This document shows positions 62,593 through 64,000 of a stretch of DNA of 64,000 bases, in pieces. Location: the NCBI RefSeq assembly GCF_014269185.2, contig NZ_JABWRZ020000001.1, positions 3,063,001 through 3,127,000 of the forward strand, in the 5' to 3' direction. The stretch is from Pseudomonas oryzicola (GTDB lineage: Bacteria > Pseudomonadota > Gammaproteobacteria > Pseudomonadales > Pseudomonadaceae). The notes below the pieces were generated by a model. That model was given only the letters and a program-made list of their open reading frames with translations. It searched no databases and was not told the origin of the DNA. The stretch's first letter is position 1. Every line of letters starts with the position of its first letter. The position numbers and the translations under genes were made by a program.

Positions 62593-64000
62593 TCAGGCGA
62601 TCGCGGCGTCCACCAACAGCTGCGCTTCCTGCACCAGGCGCTGCAGGTGCGCCTCATCGATGAAGCTTTCGGCGTAGATCTTGTAGATGTCCTCGGTGCC
62701 CGACGGCCGCGCGGCGAACCAGCCATTGGCGGTCATCACCTTCAGCCCGCCAATCGCCTGGCCATTGCCCGGCGCGTGGCTGAGGATCTGCACGATCGGC
62801 TCCCCGGCCAGTTCGGTCGACTTCACCTGCTCCGGCGCCAGCTTGCTCAGCAGCGCCTTCTGCCGGGCATCTGCCTTGGCTTCGACCCGCGTGGCAAATG
62901 GCTTGCCCAGCGCCGCGGTGAGGTCGGCGTAGGCCTGGCTCGGATTGCGCCCGGTGCGGGCGGTCATCTCGGCAGCCAGCAAGGCCGGGATCAGGCCGTC
63001 CTTGTCGGTGGCCCAGACCGAGCCATCGCGGCGCAGGAACGAAGCCCCTGCACTCTCCTCGCCGCCAAAGCCGAGCGTCCCGTCGAACAACCCTTGGGCA
63101 AAGAACTTGAAGCCCACCGGCACTTCGTACAACTCGCGGCCCAGGCGCTGGGTAACGCGGTCGATCAGGCCGCTGGACACCACGGTCTTGCCCACTGCGG
63201 CGTCACTGCGCCATTGCGGGCGGTGGCGGTACAGGTAGTCGATGGCCACGGCCAGGTAGTTGTTCGGCTGCAGCAGGCCATCCGGGGTGACGATGCCGTG
63301 GCGGTCATGGTCAGGATCGCAGGCGAACGCCACGTCGAAGCGCTCGCGCAGGCCGATCAGACCTTGCATGGCGTACGGCGAGGACGGGTCCATGCGGATC
63401 TGGCCGTCCCAGTCGACGGTCATGAAGCGGAAGGTCGGGTCGACCTCGGTATTCACCACTTCCAGGTCCAGCTGGTAGCGCTCGGCAATCGCCGACCAGT
63501 AACGCACCCCGGCCCCGCCCAGCGGGTCGACCCCCAGGCGCAGCTTGGCACCACGGATGACGTCGAAGTCGATGACGTTTTCCAGGTCGGCCACGTAGCT
63601 GCTGACGTAGTCGTGACGCTGAGTGGTGGCGGCCTGCAGCGCCTGGGCATGCGCCATGCGCTTGACCCCTGCCAGGTTCGCCGCCAGCAGTTCGTTGGCC
63701 TTGGCTTCGATCCACTTGGTCACGTCGCTGTCGGCCGGGCCGCCATTGGGTGGGTTGTACTTGAAGCCACCGCTCTGCGGTGGGTTGTGCGACGGGGTGA
63801 TGACAATGCCATCGGCCAGGCCCTGCACGCGGCCACGGTTATGGCAGAGAATGGCGTGGGACACGGCCGGGGTCGGCGTGTACTCGTCGTCCTTGGACAG
63901 CATCACCTGCACGCCGTTGGCAGCCAGCACTTCCAGGGCGCTGGCGGTCGCCGGTGCCGACAGGGCGTGGGTATCGGCGCCAATGAACAGCGGGCCATCG
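62593..64000 (-). CDS. pgm: Phosphoglucomutase (alpha-D-glucose-specific), 5' end beyond window
   Basis: About 469 of the usual 545 codons are present; the reading frame stays open to the right edge and the N-terminus is outside. The phosphoserine loop is visible in [21 protein letters not shown], the metal loop in [14 protein letters not shown], the sugar loop in [17 protein letters not shown] and the C-terminal phosphate-binding loop in [16 protein letters not shown]. It interconverts glucose 1- and 6-phosphate for glycogen, trehalose and envelope sugars. Confidence 0.95.
   Translation of the reverse strand, partial: DGPLFIGADTHALSAPATASALEVLAANGVQVMLSKDDEYTPTPAVSHAILCHNRGRVQGLADGIVITPSHNPPQSGGFKYNPPNGGPADSDVTKWIEAKANELLAANLAGVKRMAHAQALQAATTQRHDYVSSYVADLENVIDFDVIRGAKLRLGVDPLGGAGVRYWSAIAERYQLDLEVVNTEVDPTFRFMTVDWDGQIRMDPSSPYAMQGLIGLRERFDVAFACDPDHDRHGIVTPDGLLQPNNYLAVAIDYLYRHRPQWRSDAAVGKTVVSSGLIDRVTQRLGRELYEVPVGFKFFAQGLFDGTLGFGGEESAGASFLRRDGSVWATDKDGLIPALLAAEMTARTGRNPSQAYADLTAALGKPFATRVEAKADARQKALLSKLAPEQVKSTELAGEPIVQILSHAPGNGQAIGGLKVMTANGWFAARPSGTEDIYKIYAESFIDEAHLQRLVQEAQLLVDAAIA

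Overview
The window looks like the chromosome of a Pseudomonas putida-group bacterium. GC is high throughout. The gene order pobA / pobR / liuR / mvaB / crcY / mgtC-like, and farther on gcd / oprB-type porin / argE-like / monooxygenase / pgm, matches my memory of this group. P. putida-type REP elements recur in the intergenic gaps. I see no tRNA, rRNA, CRISPR array, prophage or complete insertion sequence.

Layout. 1-5.5 kb: 3' end of a branched-chain aminotransferase gene, a decayed DUF6708 remnant, a translationally coupled DUF3300-DUF2950 pair, a membrane protein, a small lipoprotein and a TorF-type porin, closed by a 145-bp MITE-like palindromic element whose two ends supply the stop codons of both flanking genes. 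5.5-14.7 kb: DMT exporter, RidA-like protein, several small proteins, a GlxA/AraC regulator, a TetR gene divergent from a sulfonate-type binding protein and an FMN monooxygenase (no permease or ATPase here), then ureidoglycine aminohydrolase and a START-domain protein. 14.8-22.4 kb: LysR, gamma-glutamyltranspeptidase, pobA with divergent pobR, and liuR-mvaB behind a MerR-type promoter, followed by a sigma-54 promoter driving an A-rich small RNA that I identify as CrcY, the decoy RNA of catabolite repression. Its terminator overlaps the 3' end of an MgtC-like gene.

22.6-34 kb: DUF3203 protein, CcoG, a MocR-type regulator, a hybrid histidine kinase with an altered receiver, an SDR, a marR-emrA-emrB efflux operon with an 18-bp perfect palindrome upstream of marR, and a FixL/FixJ-like two-component pair. 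That pair is divergent from an acyl-CoA ligase and a DmdC-type acyl-CoA dehydrogenase (34-37.6 kb), with a perfect inverted repeat between them. 37.9-50 kb: orphan FecR-like anti-sigma factor, Na+/H+ antiporter-family protein, chemoreceptor, an unusual cytoplasm-starting subtilase, a betaine-type binding protein followed by a wrecked permease gene, LysR, AEC transporter, cell-wall hydrolase and CAP protein.

50-64 kb: GlxA regulator whose C-terminus runs into REP-like DNA, LysE exporter, MFS and LysR, cupin, membrane glucose dehydrogenase with an OprB porin (periplasmic glucose oxidation and sugar entry), then a divergent cluster (ArgE-like deacetylase + DUF1028 facing a flavin monooxygenase + Rid protein) that looks like an uncharacterised nitrogen-compound pathway, and the 3' part of phosphoglucomutase.

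Most of the window is ordinary core and accessory Pseudomonas content. Family calls come from motif recognition alone; no database search was possible.
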